A stretch of 64,000 bases of DNA from Blasia pusilla (GCA_050084515.1 CM114271.1:59396001-59460000); one strand, 5' to 3'. Numbered from the stretch's first letter, positions 46,166 through 59,800 are shown. Translations and numbers: made by a program. The notes: a model not told the origin generated them from the sequence alone.

Positions 46166-46874
46166 CATCGACAAAGAGTCGAGCTTTGTTCACACAAGGA
46201 CATCTAGCAATCTAACAAATTCGCGGCGCCAAGAGAAAGTTTGAGTCCCCGACAATCAAAAATAGGTACGTCCCAACTTGCGGATTTCTACCACCTCTCT
46301 CCGTTTGTGCATATCCATCAGAAACTAACCTTGGACCTGTACATGGGCAGCATTGCAAACGATTGATTAAGGTAGATGTATAGCTGATTGTTCCGGGAAA
46401 GGGAGAGTTAAGGAAATGTTGATTTTTGTAGCTCGAAGCCAATGCGATCAATCCACTTGAGGCATATGGAGCGAAGCTTGAGAGCTTCGAGCGTCCTTAC
46501 CATTTTGGCCCTCGCGAGCTACCTAACGTCATGCCTACTTTGTCTTTGTGATGAATAGAAACATTCTCCATAGTTATTTTTGACTTTGGTGTCGATTAGT
46601 TGCTTGCAAGAAATGCTGCTTAGTCCGACTCCTCTTCTATTGATGGAACAATCAGGTAAACATCTGCCTTAATCAATCGTGTGCAATGCCGCCCATGTAC
46701 AGGTCCAAGGTTAGTTTCTGATGGATATGTACAAATGGAGAGAGGTGGTCAAATTCCGCAAGTTGGGACATACCTAATTTCAATTTCCGTGGCACTCAAA
46801 ATTTCTCTTGGCGTCGCGACGTTGTTATATTGCTAGACGTCCTTGATGAACGGAGCTCGACTCTTTGTCAATGC
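46166..46874. repeat. Large inverted repeat inside CACTA-B, arms about 230 bp
   Basis: The arm 46166-46394 is the reverse complement, with scattered differences, of 46644-46874; the spacer is 249 bp. Shared blocks are GACAAAGAGTCGAGCT, TCTAGCAAT, CCAAGAGAAA, GTCCCAACTTGCGGA, CCTCTCTCC, and CATCAGAAACTAACCTTGG with TACATGGGC. The arms are more GC-rich than their surroundings. Transcription through it would give a long hairpin RNA. Confidence 0.88.
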
Positions 46875-47059
46875 TCCATTCAGCGGGTCGGGGGGCATGG
46901 AAACCTCATGCACGACAACATACATCCTAGCCGATGGTTTATCAGAGGGCCCAGAGCTCCACTCAACATTATTACGCGTGAGAGACGTTTCACCTGTTCA
47001 CTTTTAGATCTATCAAGACTTGCTCATCTTATTTGGTTATCGCTTGTCTAGTTTGATTC

Positions 47060-47995
47060 GGTAGTTTAGGGTTGCCTAAGTTTGAAGTATCAAGTATGCC
47101 TGGCTTATCAGTATCAGCATATGTTCTTGCTCTGTATGTTGTGAATTCACATCAGTTGAACAGAAAGCAAGGGCCCGATTTAGCCTTAGAGAGAGAGAGA
47201 GAGACAGAGGGGGAATGTACCTGGAGGCACTCTCCAATAGACAATACTCAACAATGTTGTAGCACATTTGGGCAATGAATCAAGACTACTGAATGTGTTG
47301 AACAATTTTGGTATGACCGGCTTAGCAATATCATCATATGCTCTAGCTCTGTGTGTTGTGTTGTCACAACAAGAGACCAGATATGAGTGGGATGGTGTTT
47401 CAGCCAAAGAGAGAGGGAGACTCTACCTTACAACCGTCTTCAGTAGGCTCTACTCACCAATGCAACAGAGTTGGGCAATGAATTAAGACTACTAAATGTG
47501 TTGAAGCATTCTGGCGTGACCAACTTATTACAACAATATTACCATATGCTCTTGTTTTTTATGTTGTGATTTCACAATAGGAGACCAGATATGAGTGGGA
47601 TGGTGTTTCAGCCAGGGTTTAGGGAGACTGTACCTACATGCCCTCTTCAATAGGCTCTACTTGCTAGAGCAGCAGATTTGGGTAATAACTTAAGGCTACT
47701 TAATGTGTTGAAGCATTGTGGTGTGACCAACTTGTCAAGACCTTAGCATATGTAGCCGGCCTTATGCTCTGTGTGTTGTGATTTCTATTTATGAGACCAG
47801 ATATGAGTGGAATGGTGTTTCAGCCAAATAAAGAGGGAGGCTGTACCTGACTGCCCTCTTCACTAGGCCAAAGAAAGAGGGAGACAGTACCAGTGCGTCT
47901 GATGCAGGTTATGAATTCAGGAATGTTGAATGATTATGGTGTGACCAGGTGCATCTTGTATGTATGAGCATATGCTCTTGTTGTGTGTGTTGTGA
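47060..47995 (+). repeat. Minisatellite of about 210 bp units in CACTA-B
   Basis: Four to five units share TTGGGCAATGAAT, a CTACT(G/A)AATGTGTTGAA block, ATATGCTC, TGTGTTGTG, GAGACCAGATATGAGTGG and GATGGTGTTTCAGCC. One related unit exists in CACTA-A near 29850-30010. The last unit runs directly into the TNP2 coding sequence at about 47995. Confidence 0.85.
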
Positions 47996-50395
47996 ATTCA
48001 TACATCATACGTTAGATGTAATGCATGTGGAGAAGAATATGGTTGAGAATCTGGTTAAGACTTTATTTGGATTGAAAGATACTGTCAAAGTTGGGAAAGA
48101 TTTGGAGGCCCGCGGGATCAGATCCCACATGTGGCTTCAACCCTATCCTACTAGATCCCAAGTTCTAGTTAAACCAATTTCTGATTATTGTCTCTCTTCC
48201 CAAGAATTGAGTACCTTCCTTTTGAGAGTGCAGAATTTGAAAGTACCATCCGGATATTGTGGAGAACTCCGCAAGGTTAATCGAAAGTTGGGCAATATGA
48301 AATCACATGACTTCCATGTGTTCATACAACAAGTCCTTCCTTATTGCATCCGCGGTCTTTTGAAGGACCCCATAAAAATGACTATTATTAGATTTTCTAG
48401 AATTTTCAAGATGGTATGTACGAAGGTATACAACCCATCGATATTTTCCAAACTCCAAGAAAAGACTTCCATAACACTTTGTCTCCTTGAAATGCATTTC
48501 ACCCCATCTTTCTGTGACCTAATGACATATTTTTTGATTCATGTCATAGAAGAGTTGGACATGTGTGGGCCAGTAGCGTGTAGGTGGATGTATCCAATGG
48601 AGCGGTACATGGGGTAGAGGAGCGGTAAGAGGAGAGGAAGAAAGGAGAGAGGAGAGAGGAAGAGAGGAGATAGGGGAGAGGAAGATATTGGCAACCCCTA
48701 GGGCTCTTTTGGTTTGAAGAGAGTTTCCGAAAGGTTGAAGGGAGTTTCCGACAGGTTGGAGAGAGGAAAGTTTTGACAAGTTGAAAAGGCAATTTTTTTG
48801 GTTTTTTTTTGGTTTTTTAACGTTTGCAACCCGTTGGACTTTGACGGGTTGGTTTCAAGGCCAAAAAGCAACGTGTCGGAGTCCGACGGGTTGCCATGAT
48901 GCCTAGAAAGCAACCCGTTGGAGTCCGAAAGGTTGCAAATGTTAAAAAAACCCAAAAAATGAAAATATTTCCTTTACCAAAAAAAAAAAAAAACAAAAAC
49001 TTGCAACCCGTCGGATTCTGACGGGTTGCACCAAGTTTCCTCTCTTCCAAAAAAAACTCCAAAAAAATCAATCACTTATTATCCATAATCTTCAGATTTT
49101 TTGGAGAGAGTTTTTTTCTTTTTCCCTTCTATGTTTTTTTTTTAAAGAGAGACTCTCCTCTCTTCCTCTCTTCCTCTCTCCTACCAGAATACCAGTCCCC
49201 CATGGGGTATATGAAGAAATATGTAAGGTCCAAGGCTAAGCGAGAGGGGTGCATGCACGGCAGAAGGGTATACAAAGAACGAGGCATAGGATTTGTGACA
49301 GAGTACATGAAAAGATTTGAGGATGTATGGACCCGAGTTTGGGATGATGGAGAGGAAGAAGGGGTCACTGGCGAGGAGCTGGAAGGACCTAGAACTCCTA
49401 TTTGAATATCACGTGAAATGCTCAACTTAGCACACCATTATGTGCTACATAACACACAAGTTATGCTTGATTGGCAAAGGTATTTGTCTTTTGTATATGT
49501 TGGCCCCTTGTTGTGGTTAAAATCTTCTGGTAATATAGATATTGGGATGCTTATATGATTTTGGCTCACCACAATCAATTAGATTAATGTACTAATACAT
49601 GTAGCCTTATGTTTGAACATGAAATATCAATCAAGCTCAGTAGATATCCCTTTTGAAAAGTGGATTCGCTTTGCCATTCCTATGATGCAATTGACAACTC
49701 TAGGGAACCTGATGCTCATCTTCTATTGTTATCTATCCTTCCTAATAGCAAAGCACTTTCCTACAAGAGTATGAAACCCTACGGAAACCACTACAGGGTG
49801 GAAGGATCAAGTGGTGCCTTACCATTCTCCACTTACGACAGTGGAATAGGTGCATTGTTTATCGATGAAAAAAGTTCCAACGAGAATTTCTTATATTCAT
49901 ATGTTGGGGTGTTGGTTGATATTCTACTGCTTGATTATGGGATTGTAGACCAACCCATAATATTGATGCGCAGGCAGTGGGTAAGGGTGGGATTCACGGA
50001 TAGGGTCCATGAAAATGGATAAGGAGGGTTTCTTGTTAGCCGACTTACGGTCATGTGAGCCATTAGGTCACCAGCCATATGTCTTCCCATTACAAGTGCA
50101 ACAAGTATTTTATGGAGATGCGCACAAGGGTGGAGGATGGAAAGTGGTAATGAGGAAGGAAGCTAGATCTCGTAGAGTTCTCTTTGATGATGTTGACCCA
50201 TTAGATGGAGCATATAGTGCTTTGGCCACCCTCCAAAGCCCATGCATGGAGGTGGGAAACCAACCAAATGTAAGCACCGTAGGAGCTAGAGTTTTGAGTG
50301 ATATAGAAATGGAAGCATCAAGAGTTGATGTTCAAGATGTGCCGACTGTCTATGTCTATGACTCTGAAAACTCAAGTTTAGATCAAAGTAATTGA
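47990..50395 (+). pseudogene. TNP2-type transposase of CACTA-B, 5' half missing
   Basis: The coding match begins at HTLDVMHVEKN (about 48006) and continues through LKSHD-type MKSHDFHVF, LPYCIRGLL, ITLCLLEMHF and IEELDMCGPV to WMYPMERYMG near 48616. After a 584-bp insert it resumes at YMKKYVRSKAKREGC (49206) and ends with the DUF4216-like part (YRVEGSSGA, YSYVGVLVDILL, QPYVFPLQVQQVFYGD) at 50395. The Transposase_21 core present in CACTA-A is absent. There is a frameshift near 50009. An upstream frame from the minisatellite is fused in frame to the coding part. Confidence 0.88.
48617..49200. mobile_element. Mutator-like foldback insert with 9-bp duplication
   Basis: CATGGGGTA at 48608-48616 is repeated at 49201-49209, and the coding frame of the transposase is continuous if the insert and one copy are ignored. 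The ends are purine-rich on the left and pyrimidine-rich on the right, so they form a loose inverted repeat. Inside are four copies of a palindromic motif built on GCAACCCG and CGGGTTGC (near 48826, 48871, 48911, 49001). There is no coding capacity. A 9-bp duplication fits the Mutator group. Confidence 0.75.
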
Positions 50396-50797
50396 TAGAC
50401 ATCTCTATGGAACTGATTCCTATTTGTAGTTTGTATTTCATTTACAAAACTTATAATTTGGAGATGTCAGTTACTATTGATGTTGTTGAATATTAAGGCC
50501 ACGATAGTGTTTGTTGCACATTGTTTCTACTCTGGTTGGTGTTGGAGTTTGTTTGTTTATGTTTGCAAGAGTGTAACATCAACCAGCAAGATTACCGTCT
50601 CTTTGCCATGTCTCCGCGTAAGTATTCAAGGCCAGTGTCATGCAAAACTTGTGTGTAGGTAAGCATGTGTTGAGGACCAACAATTAACTCAGCAATTGGT
50701 GGCATGAAGAGTACATATATGATACAACAAGAAAATAGGTCCCAATTTTGCTCGTTGTTACATCAATTTGGGCGATGCTTAGAATAGTACCCTTGAT

Positions 50798-53700
50798 ATG
50801 ACTGATGAGAATGGGGATTCAAACCATAGTTCATCTTGGGATAGTGTAGATAATGTACGCCATAGTCCTAATCCATACGAAGAAGAAAGGAATCGCAGAG
50901 TGAGAGAGAGAAAGGCAAAGGAAGTAGAGTTGTTTGGAGGGTTGGCAAATTGTATGTGTGTTTTTGGACAATCTTCCTTTTGTGTTTTGTTTGGTCAAGT
51001 ATATCTTATTCAAGTATAGATTATATATTAGTCTATCTCATTGATTTTGTGTGATCTGGACTTGAAGGTTTGATGCACGGCAGGTTGTGAAGGAGCGCAA
51101 CCCTTCAAAATTTTGGAGTTCATCCTTTCCACAAAGGCGTAGTGTATGGTTGGAGGAGAAGGCCTGTAACCAAAGAGTAGTTGAGAAGGAGAATGAGGAA
51201 GAGGTTTTTGATAGTGAATCGAAAGACCCCTACTATAATCCACTCCTTGAAATGGATTTCTTGGGTGCAGATGAGAATGAAGGTCTGTGGCTGGAGGATG
51301 GGAGGGTACTTCCTCTTCATGCCTTTGTTATGTTCTTTTACATCTGAAATTCAGATTTTTGTATGATGTATAGTAACAAATGAGAATTCAGATTTATGTA
51401 GGATGTATTAACCCTGAATGATATTTCTTTCTTGGTTAGCCTTGACCAAAGGAGCGACCAACAAAACCTTCCAGACATGAGAGTACTCACATACGAGTTT
51501 CAACTAATACAAATGAGATGGTAATGTATACAAATGTATATGAATGGTGCTCTGCTTTGATATGTCGTGACTTTTAGCAGACGTGACACTGTTGATGGGA
51601 CTTAATTCACCTATTTTCTACATATGCTACAGTTGTAGTTTAGTATACTAACAAGTGTCCTTACTTGTGTAGCCTCCGGACAATGCTCCGTTGCAAACCA
51701 TGATGCCCACGTAACCATACCCACCCCTCCGCCCCCTGGGCGCAAAGTCAGATGCCATCATGGGTACCCATGATGATGCAGTCTCCCATAGGTTACAGTA
51801 GCCAATTTCAACCGCCATGGTCTAATGGAGCTTAATCCTCTATGACCATACCTACACCCTGGGTAAGTAAATTGGCCATTTAGCTTCTTCATATTATGAT
51901 TTTGGCTTTCTAAAATCTGGCATGACAACCCTAACCATGAATGGTATTATGTTGATTGAAGGGCCACGGGCCATCCCATTTACCGCCCCCAATACCTTCA
52001 ACGCCTCCGTTGGCAAGCGGGAATGTGGATGACCAAATATAGCATAGTAGGTCCCAATCGTATGCAACTCCGAGCCCATCAGAAGATATAACCCCACAAG
52101 TAGGTGCATCTACAGTTAACGATATACTACTATCTTCAATGTGTGTGTTCATTGTATTTTTCAAACTCGGGTCTCCCTTTTTTTCTGTTTGCCGCATTGT
52201 AGTTGCTTGATACCAGATTTGATTGGTTTAGGATAGGAAAACAGATTAGTTATATAAATTGAATGATAGAGATCTCAACATTTCTCCTCAAACAGAATCC
52301 TATAATGTTGTGTGAAGATTTATGCACATGGGGAATTGGCATGGTGGATGTACGAGTCCAGATTTCTTTGGTTGTACTTTATGGTACCCACATTTTTTTT
52401 CTCATGCATGTGTGAGACTTGATTTGCATTTTTTTTAGGGTGGGAGAGCATATTGCTTCTGTTTGTTTCTACCATGGGCATGGTGTTTGCATTCTGGTTG
52501 TTCTTGGAGTCCATATTGATTGGTATAGGGAAGCATCCAACTCACATTGGATGTATAGTTTTTATTATACGGTTTGAACCATTTCAGATCAAGTGGCTTC
52601 TGTTTAACTAGATGAGAGCCCCGATGGATCAAGGCATGAGTTCAAGGTATGTTGAGTCTAGAATTCTAATTTTGGAGGATTAGGATGGTGGTTATGGAAA
52701 TAATGTGGATATTGGATCTCGTCGTTGAAGAGTTCTACACAGGATTCTTAAATTTGAATGTATGTGTAACAAGTTAACCTGCATGGCACCATTCTTTATA
52801 GAGTTCTACTAATCTATGATGCGGTGGGTTGTCAAGGTAGATGTTTGACTTTTAAGATTATGGTGTCTATTTTTTCAGGAGAACGAAGGAGTCGCATAAA
52901 GTGTGACTTGCGGGCACACGATGTCTCCATTAGGAAGGAGAAGAACTTAAAGCCTACATGCGAGCTCATGCCTAACGGCGTTTTGTTACCTAAAGTTCAA
53001 GGTTATGAGCCTTTGCTAAATGAATTGAAGGTATGGGCAATGAGGTTTTTGGACTTGTCAACATTGAGATTGGTCAACAGAATGCTATCATCATGGTTGT
53101 TGTCTAGAATCACATACTTGAGGCATACACGTATGTGGGAGCCTTGTCTCTTTCACTTGATTTCATGAAGAAAAAAATAGCACAACTCATCAAAAATAGA
53201 ATGGTCCAATATCAAGAACTATTGGACCCTAAATGGGGCTCATCGTGCAGTCCCGTGCCACCTTGATATCGATAAGGAATCATGGGCACGCTTAGTAGAT
53301 TATTGGCTCTCTAAGGAGGGCAAAATGAAGGTAGAAAAGATGGCTCGAGTGAGGGCCAAGGTTCAGACTTTAAAGTACACCAACCATGCACGTCTAGATG
53401 GACTTGATGTAAGTCATCTTGACATTCCCTACTTTTTCTACTAAAATCCATGAATGGTAGATTAATCGGAATGTGAACTAATTTTGATTGGCATTCCACA
53501 TCCAACAATGGTCATGTTTAAGGTCTGATGTTATTTTGGAATGTGTGCAGGTGCCACAACATACCTCAAAGGGATCATTGGGAATAGAGCTGGAATCTAT
53601 GGAAAGAGAAGAGTTGCCCAAACAAACGGGTTTCACACAATTGAGTTCACCGGTAAAAGTTGGCGACACCAAGATGAAAGAGTTTTTATTAAAGTTTCAA

Positions 53701-55409
53701 TTTGGTTGTTTATATACAAGTTCACTCTTTTCTGTCCCAATCTGAAGTTTGGTTTCTTCATGCGTGATTGGCTCCAACGTTTTTGCTTACATATCTTCCC
53801 CCCTCAATTGGTTGACACATACATGGAGTGTGTATTATGGTTGTATTATATAGAAGTTCAGTCTCTTCTATCCCAATCTGAAGTTTGTTTTCTTCATGCT
53901 TCCTTGGATATAAGAGTTTATGCTTACATCTCTTCCACATCAAGTGGTTGACACATACATTGCGTTTGTATTATGATTGCAATCTGGTCGTATTGTTAAG
54001 ATGTACAATGTTTTTTGCCCCAATCTGAAGTTTCGTTTCTTCATGTAGAGTGTGGAATCCAAGGTCACTATTCAATTAGAAGAAGTGGAAAAGAAGTGGA
54101 TCGCAGATCTAGATGATGTCAAGTTACAGATGGAGCAGCAAAACAAAGCACTAGGCATGCTTATGGAGATGGTGTCAAAGCTCACGTCTCGGGTCATGCC
54201 TTGAACACCACAAGATATTTTAAGCCTCACATTCACTACCATCTGCAACGGGGGACGATAATATACCATCAAGTAGCTTTACATTGTAGTATATTTAAAG
54301 TAAACATTTCCACCTCCTATGTCCTAGTTTTGTGCAAGATTTTCAATTACATATAAGTCAATGGTCTTTTCTACATGAGTACTTGTGGAATAATATCTCT
54401 TTTTTTGGGTAACTTAAATCATGCACCTACTCCAACTTTTGAAACAAGAATAGATCAACATGGGAAGAGGAAGATATCATCACAAACAGATGACTTGCCA
54501 ACTACGTACTCTAGTGGTAAGGAGTGTCTTTAGCTTTACCACATGTTTAAACCTGTCATATGATTAAAATTCTTGCTTTGGTTATGACAACCAGAACTTC
54601 ACACACTCTGTCTCATGCTACGACAACCATAGCTCACCATACTAAACTTGGGTCGTTCATTGGAGATCTAGATCGGGGAAGGAAGAGGATAAGCTCTACT
54701 GAAAGCGCAGAGGGTGATACAACTCACACTACTCGTAAGAATGGGATCATTACCTTGAAAATGGATCATTTGCATCGTTTCCAATCAATTTGATCATGTG
54801 GGTCATCTTATCCTTTTGAATTCATTTGACAAAATAGTTTGGATTGCTCGCAGAAAACCTGAGTATGGAAAACCAAGGAAAATCATCACCAGCTAAATTA
54901 AGGAAGTCAAGGCTTCAATCTGATGGACCGAATGAATAAGAAAGTGAAATAAGATCTGGCTCATCCAAGAAACATACCAAGGTAATTCCTCTTACCTATA
55001 ATGCCCTCTTCTATTGCAAGTTCTTACGAAAACACTGATACTTCTTGTTGTGGACAATTAAATGAATGTGTAAGACTTGTGAACTTTTTGCATGTTCTTC
55101 TGAAATGGGGATGGTCTTTCAAACAAGTAATTTAGAGCAGTTTTTTCAAGTTACTAGTGTAGGTACATGTAGGCAGGCTTTGAATGTGTACTAACTATTT
55201 GCCCTTCCTTTCTATTCTTGTAGTTGCGAATTGGTGATCACGTACTGCTCACCAAGACCAAGTTGGTCGATCTTATTGAAGTGTTCGATCCAAAACATGC
55301 ACTATGGATGCCCAATTTGGCACACGAAGCTACACAAGAAATGTTTGGTGATGCTCTAGGTTCAAGCATGCTCTGGCCAGATATGCATATGATGAAGGTG
55401 ATACATTAG
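50798..55409 (+). pseudogene. TNPA-like second gene of CACTA-B
   Basis: Exon-like pieces are 50798-50950 (NRRVRERKAKEVELFGGL), 51087-51345 (RRSVWLEEKA, acidic tail), 52880-53410 with frameshifts, 53550-53690 (GNRAGIYGKRRVAQ), 54050-54204 (VTIQLEEVEKKW, coiled coil) and 55224-55409 (LRIGDHVLLTK, HALWMPNLAHE). Order and spacing match CACTA-A. Intron borders are not fixed. The frameshifts in the 52.9-53.4 kb exon suggest it is inactive. Confidence 0.7.
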
Positions 55410-56822
55410 AATAATCACTCCTCTTGCCACCTGACTCCTTAAAGGTGCACTCTGGTTTTTCTTTTCTTGTGGGTGACTTCAATGGATATGAGACATCTAT
55501 CTAGCAAGTTGATAATGAGTATCACTAAAAATAGTGGATATGATTTTTTATCTTAAATTAAAGCAATCCATCTGCTGTTTTTTTTTCCTTCAAACCTTTC
55601 CTATTGTGGCAGATTTTGTATTTTTTGTAGACTCCTCCTTCGCATTCTAATCTTAGGAGTTTCCTTACTTCTATTGCATGTTTGGTTTACTCCATTTGTT
55701 CCATTTGTATCAGGATGTTCCTACTCTATCTCATCTGAATTCTGAAAAAATGCATGCCTTGGCTTAAAAACATTTCGTAATGCCGCTACTAGTGTCCATG
55801 CACAATACGTTTGTAGTTGAAGTGCCAAGATCCAATTGATGTCAATATGTTATTATGCATTTGGTTTAAAAATTGTAAGTTGCTTATGTGTTTGCAAATG
55901 TGAATGTCTTCCAATGATTTAAGTAATCCAATTCAGAACAAAAAAAATATATAGAGCTTAAGAAATTTTCGAACTTTTGTGTTGCATTCCGGAACAACAA
56001 TGGAAACCTCGATTTAAGTAATTAAGATCCAATCATAACTAGAAGATCTTCCAAAAGACATTAATAAACTCATCAAAAACTCCAAAATTGAAATCTACAT
56101 TCACTACCAGTCATATCAATATTACTAGCACAGTGAGCTTCCATTCCTACCTGATCACTAAAAATTACTCATTCAGTCATATTGCAATCACTATATGAGC
56201 CAGTTGGTCCTACCCGCAACTTCCATAGTCGAATCGCTATGTCTACAGGAGTTCTACTCTAGTCATGTGTAACTACTCCGTGGGTGACTATACGTGACTA
56301 CATGAGTACCTAAAATAGAAATGACTACATGAGTTGCTAAGTACGATTGAATCCAAAAATTTAATGACTCGTGGAGACATGACTATTACCGCCAAGTGAA
56401 TTCCAAGTCCACGGGATATACCTATCACATTGTCATTGGATATTGTGTATTCTTGTATGACTAAACATGCTTCGTATAGTCATTGGTGATATCTAGTTTG
56501 ATACCCAATATATGACTTTACGAGTTGTATTCCATACTCCACGTCATCAGTGACATGTCACACCAATTAGTCCACATCATACGCTGATGTGTCATTATTC
56601 CATATCATCAAGGGACGTGTCAATCATGGACTCATGACTACACCCTCTAGTCATGAACCGACATCCACCTAAGCCTACCATCCTAGTTACTCTAGTTTTT
56701 GGACAAATATGAGTTGACTTTTGTGTCTAAAGTAGTTGTTAGTCATTTTTAGTCGTGGTATGTAATATATGACTCATATGAGTCATATAACCTAGTCATA
56801 AAACCAGGGATTTCTTCTAGTG
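55410..56822. repeat. 3' flank and right subterminal region of CACTA-B
   Basis: The first part (55410-56000) is AT-rich and shows no gene. From about 56110 the motifs AGTCAT and ATGACT are dense in both orientations up to the TIR at 56790-56822, matching the right end of CACTA-A. Confidence 0.75.
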
Positions 56823-59800
56823 ATCAATGCCCCATTTCTCAAAAGCAGCCAAAGGAAGGATAGGAACCAAAGGCCACCGGGAAGTCGTTGTTGGCCTTCC
56901 TGCTCTTTGACAAGCATCACACTTCTGGATGAAGAGCCACACATCCCGATACATTGTGGGCCACCAATAGCGTGCTTCTAGAATCTTCTTGACAATATTT
57001 TTGACTGCATAATGCCCTCTTGCATCTTCTGAATGCATAGCAACGATCACTCAAGGGACTTCTCCTTTCTCTAAATATCTTCAGTATTTTTCATCGGCGC
57101 CAAGCTTGAATAGCATGTCCTGGCAGAGCTCATAGGGTCCTACCTTGTGCAAAGACACCGCTTGTTCTTTTGGTGTCATAGGGGTAGGAAATTGTAGAGT
57201 GATGAGGAAGCGCAAGACATCTTCATAGGCTGATCTTTGCAGAGTCTCTTTGCTGATCTGAAAAAGGTCTTCGTCTGGGAAGTTGTCTTCATGAGTTTGG
57301 CGTTTGGTGTCCTTAAGCAGAACATGAAGTCCGTGTTGGTATGGATCTTTCCGACTCTTGTAACCACGTCGAATGTGAATTCATATAGTAGTAGAATCCA
57401 CCGAGCAATCCTCCTTGAAAAATCCGCCTTCACCACTAAGGGTCAAAGCGCAAAATGGTCAACGTGAAAAACAAACTTGTACCCCAGTAGGTAATGTCAA
57501 AACCTCTTACAGGCAAAGACCATCCCAAGGGCTTTCCTCTCCATGGTAGTGTACTTCTGTTCAGTAGGAGAAAGCTGTTGATCTCCATAGTAGATCGGGT
57601 AATCTTTCTTCTTGTCATCCAACTGGCTTAGTACCACCGTAATCGCAAATAAGGAAGTGTCTACATACAACTAGAACGTCTTTGTCCAGTCAGGAGGAGG
57701 AAGCACAAGAGATGTCATCAACGCCTGCTTCAATTCTTCAAATGCTGCTTGGCAAGGTGTGGTCCACTCCCACTCCGTTGTCTTCTTCAGTAGGGTAGTC
57801 AAAAACTTAGCTTTTACTGCATAATCCTTAATGAACCGGCGGTAGTACCCCACATGGCTGAGAAATCCTTTTAGCTCACGGAGACTCTTGGGGGCTTCCA
57901 ACTCCATAATTATCTCAATCTTGGCTTTATCAACTTCGATACCGCGCAAGGATACTCGATGCCCCAACAAGATATCTTGCCTCATCGCAATGTAGGACTT
58001 CTCTGGGTGCAAAGATAGTTGTACTTCTTTGCATCGAGCTAAGGTTAGCTCCAACTTCGATAGATGATCGGCTTCTGAACTGAAAATGCAAAAGTCATCA
58101 AGGAAGATCTCTATGAATCTTTGCAAGTATTCCTGAAAAATAGATATCATCATTCTTTGGAAGGTGGCAGGTGCATTGCACAGCCCAAAGGGCATAACTC
58201 GATAGGCAAAAGTGCCCCAATCTGTAGTGAAAGTAGTAAGGGCTCAATCCTTCTCTCTTATTGACACCTGTTTGTAACCTAAGTATATGTCCAAAAAGGC
58301 ATAGCACTCATGACATGCTATTTTATCTAAGATGGTGTCAGCGAATGGCAGTGGGTGATGATCCTTCATGGTGGTTGCATTCAACTTCCAGTAGTCCTGA
58401 CAGACTCAAACCTTTCTTGATTGCTTCTAGTCAATGAGTCCCATAGTCCCCCATAATACTCAACACCCATTTGCTACTCAGCACCGGATATATGACCCTT
58501 GCTTCTAGACGCTAGTCGATCTCATCTTTAACCATTAAGGAATACTTGGGGTTCAACCCATAGTGATACATTCGCAATGGGACTATCCCTGGTTTAAGAT
58601 CAATCCTATGTTCTCCATACTTGGCTGACTCCCCCTTCATTTCATCCATAGTATAGGCAAACACATCAAGGTACTCATAAAGTAAGGTTTTATATTGTGA
58701 AAGTTTAGAGGTAGAAAAATCGGTAGATAGACGCGAAGCCTTAGTATTGGTGATAAAGACTTCTTGGTAGTCCTTTTCCTGCAACATGTTCATAGTGAAC
58801 TGATACGTAGGACGAGGACTCTATGTCAGGCATCGAACCTTGATCAGAGGTGTAACCCTCATCCGTAGTGAGTGTCTCGCCTTGGGAAGGCCAAGACTTC
58901 CAAGACAACTTCACAAGCTTCTATGGAGCACTATGTGGTGCTTGAAAGGCAAATCTTTGTCTTTTCCAGTCCGTGTTCACTCGGGCTCCATAGAGCCAAG
59001 GTCTCCCGATTAGTAGAGGATAACCTGTGACAGTCAAAGGCTGGAGGACACTCTAGTTCAATAAGAATAGCACTCCTCCTATCATTGTTGGGATCTGGGT
59101 GAGTTGCCCCAATGGGCGTTTTTGAGATTGGTCAGCAAAGCGTAAATACTTATCCGTGGGCTCATACTTGGTATAACCCAGAGTATGGGCTATTTGCTTT
59201 GTCATTATGTTGATCTCGCTTCCGGAATGAATGAGGACCTTCGTAATGGTATGCCCTCAATTTCCACTTCCACTTCTGGGGATCCAAAGTCTTCAACCAC
59301 CATGTAGAACAGATCCACCACTAGGAGCTTCTTTGCCCTCTTCTTGTGCTTTTTGCTTCCCATTTTCCACTATTGCAAAGTCTTCCCATAAATGGGGTTA
59401 TCCATGAGTAGCTACAATAGTGATATGTTTGCAGGACTGGATGCCAAATCTTTCAGCAAATCATATGCTTCCATCACCAAAGGGGGAGCAACCAGGGTCT
59501 CCATCTTTGGTTCCTTTTGCTGAATTGAGGACTCTTTAGTTAAGGCTCCGCTTATTTGTTCTTCATGGACTTGATTGCAGACCTGCTCCTCCATCTCGTG
59601 ATGGAAATATTTTGGATGATTACGATCAAAGGCAAGATCCAAATTGCCTTTCAGAATAGCCTTCCCTGCTCGGAAAATCTTGACTGTCTTCTTCGTTGCC
59701 GGTTTACTTCTTGAAGACGAAGACTCCTTCATCTTTGCACTTGCAGTCTTCTTGGTCTTTGAACGTGTCTCCACAGCAAAGACTTCGTTGAGGATGTCTT

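Larger units (their letters stand above)
43432..56822 (+). mobile_element. CACTA-B transposon, complete ends, 13,391 bp
   Basis: The left terminus starts CACTATAAGAAATG then TGGTTTTTATGACTAGG. The right terminus, reverse-complemented, starts CACTAGAAGAAATC then TGGTTTTATGACTAGG. The flanking ATC duplication is exact and the outer sequences join as one gypsy integrase frame. Internal order is subterminal repeats, a 230-bp inverted repeat, a minisatellite, a 5'-deleted TNP2 gene, a TNPA-like gene and the right subterminal region. The missing transposase N-terminal half makes it non-autonomous. Confidence 0.92.

Noticed and set aside
47185-47205. GA microsatellite as a regulatory GAGA element
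   Set aside because: It is a simple expansion within one minisatellite unit and there is no evidence for regulation.
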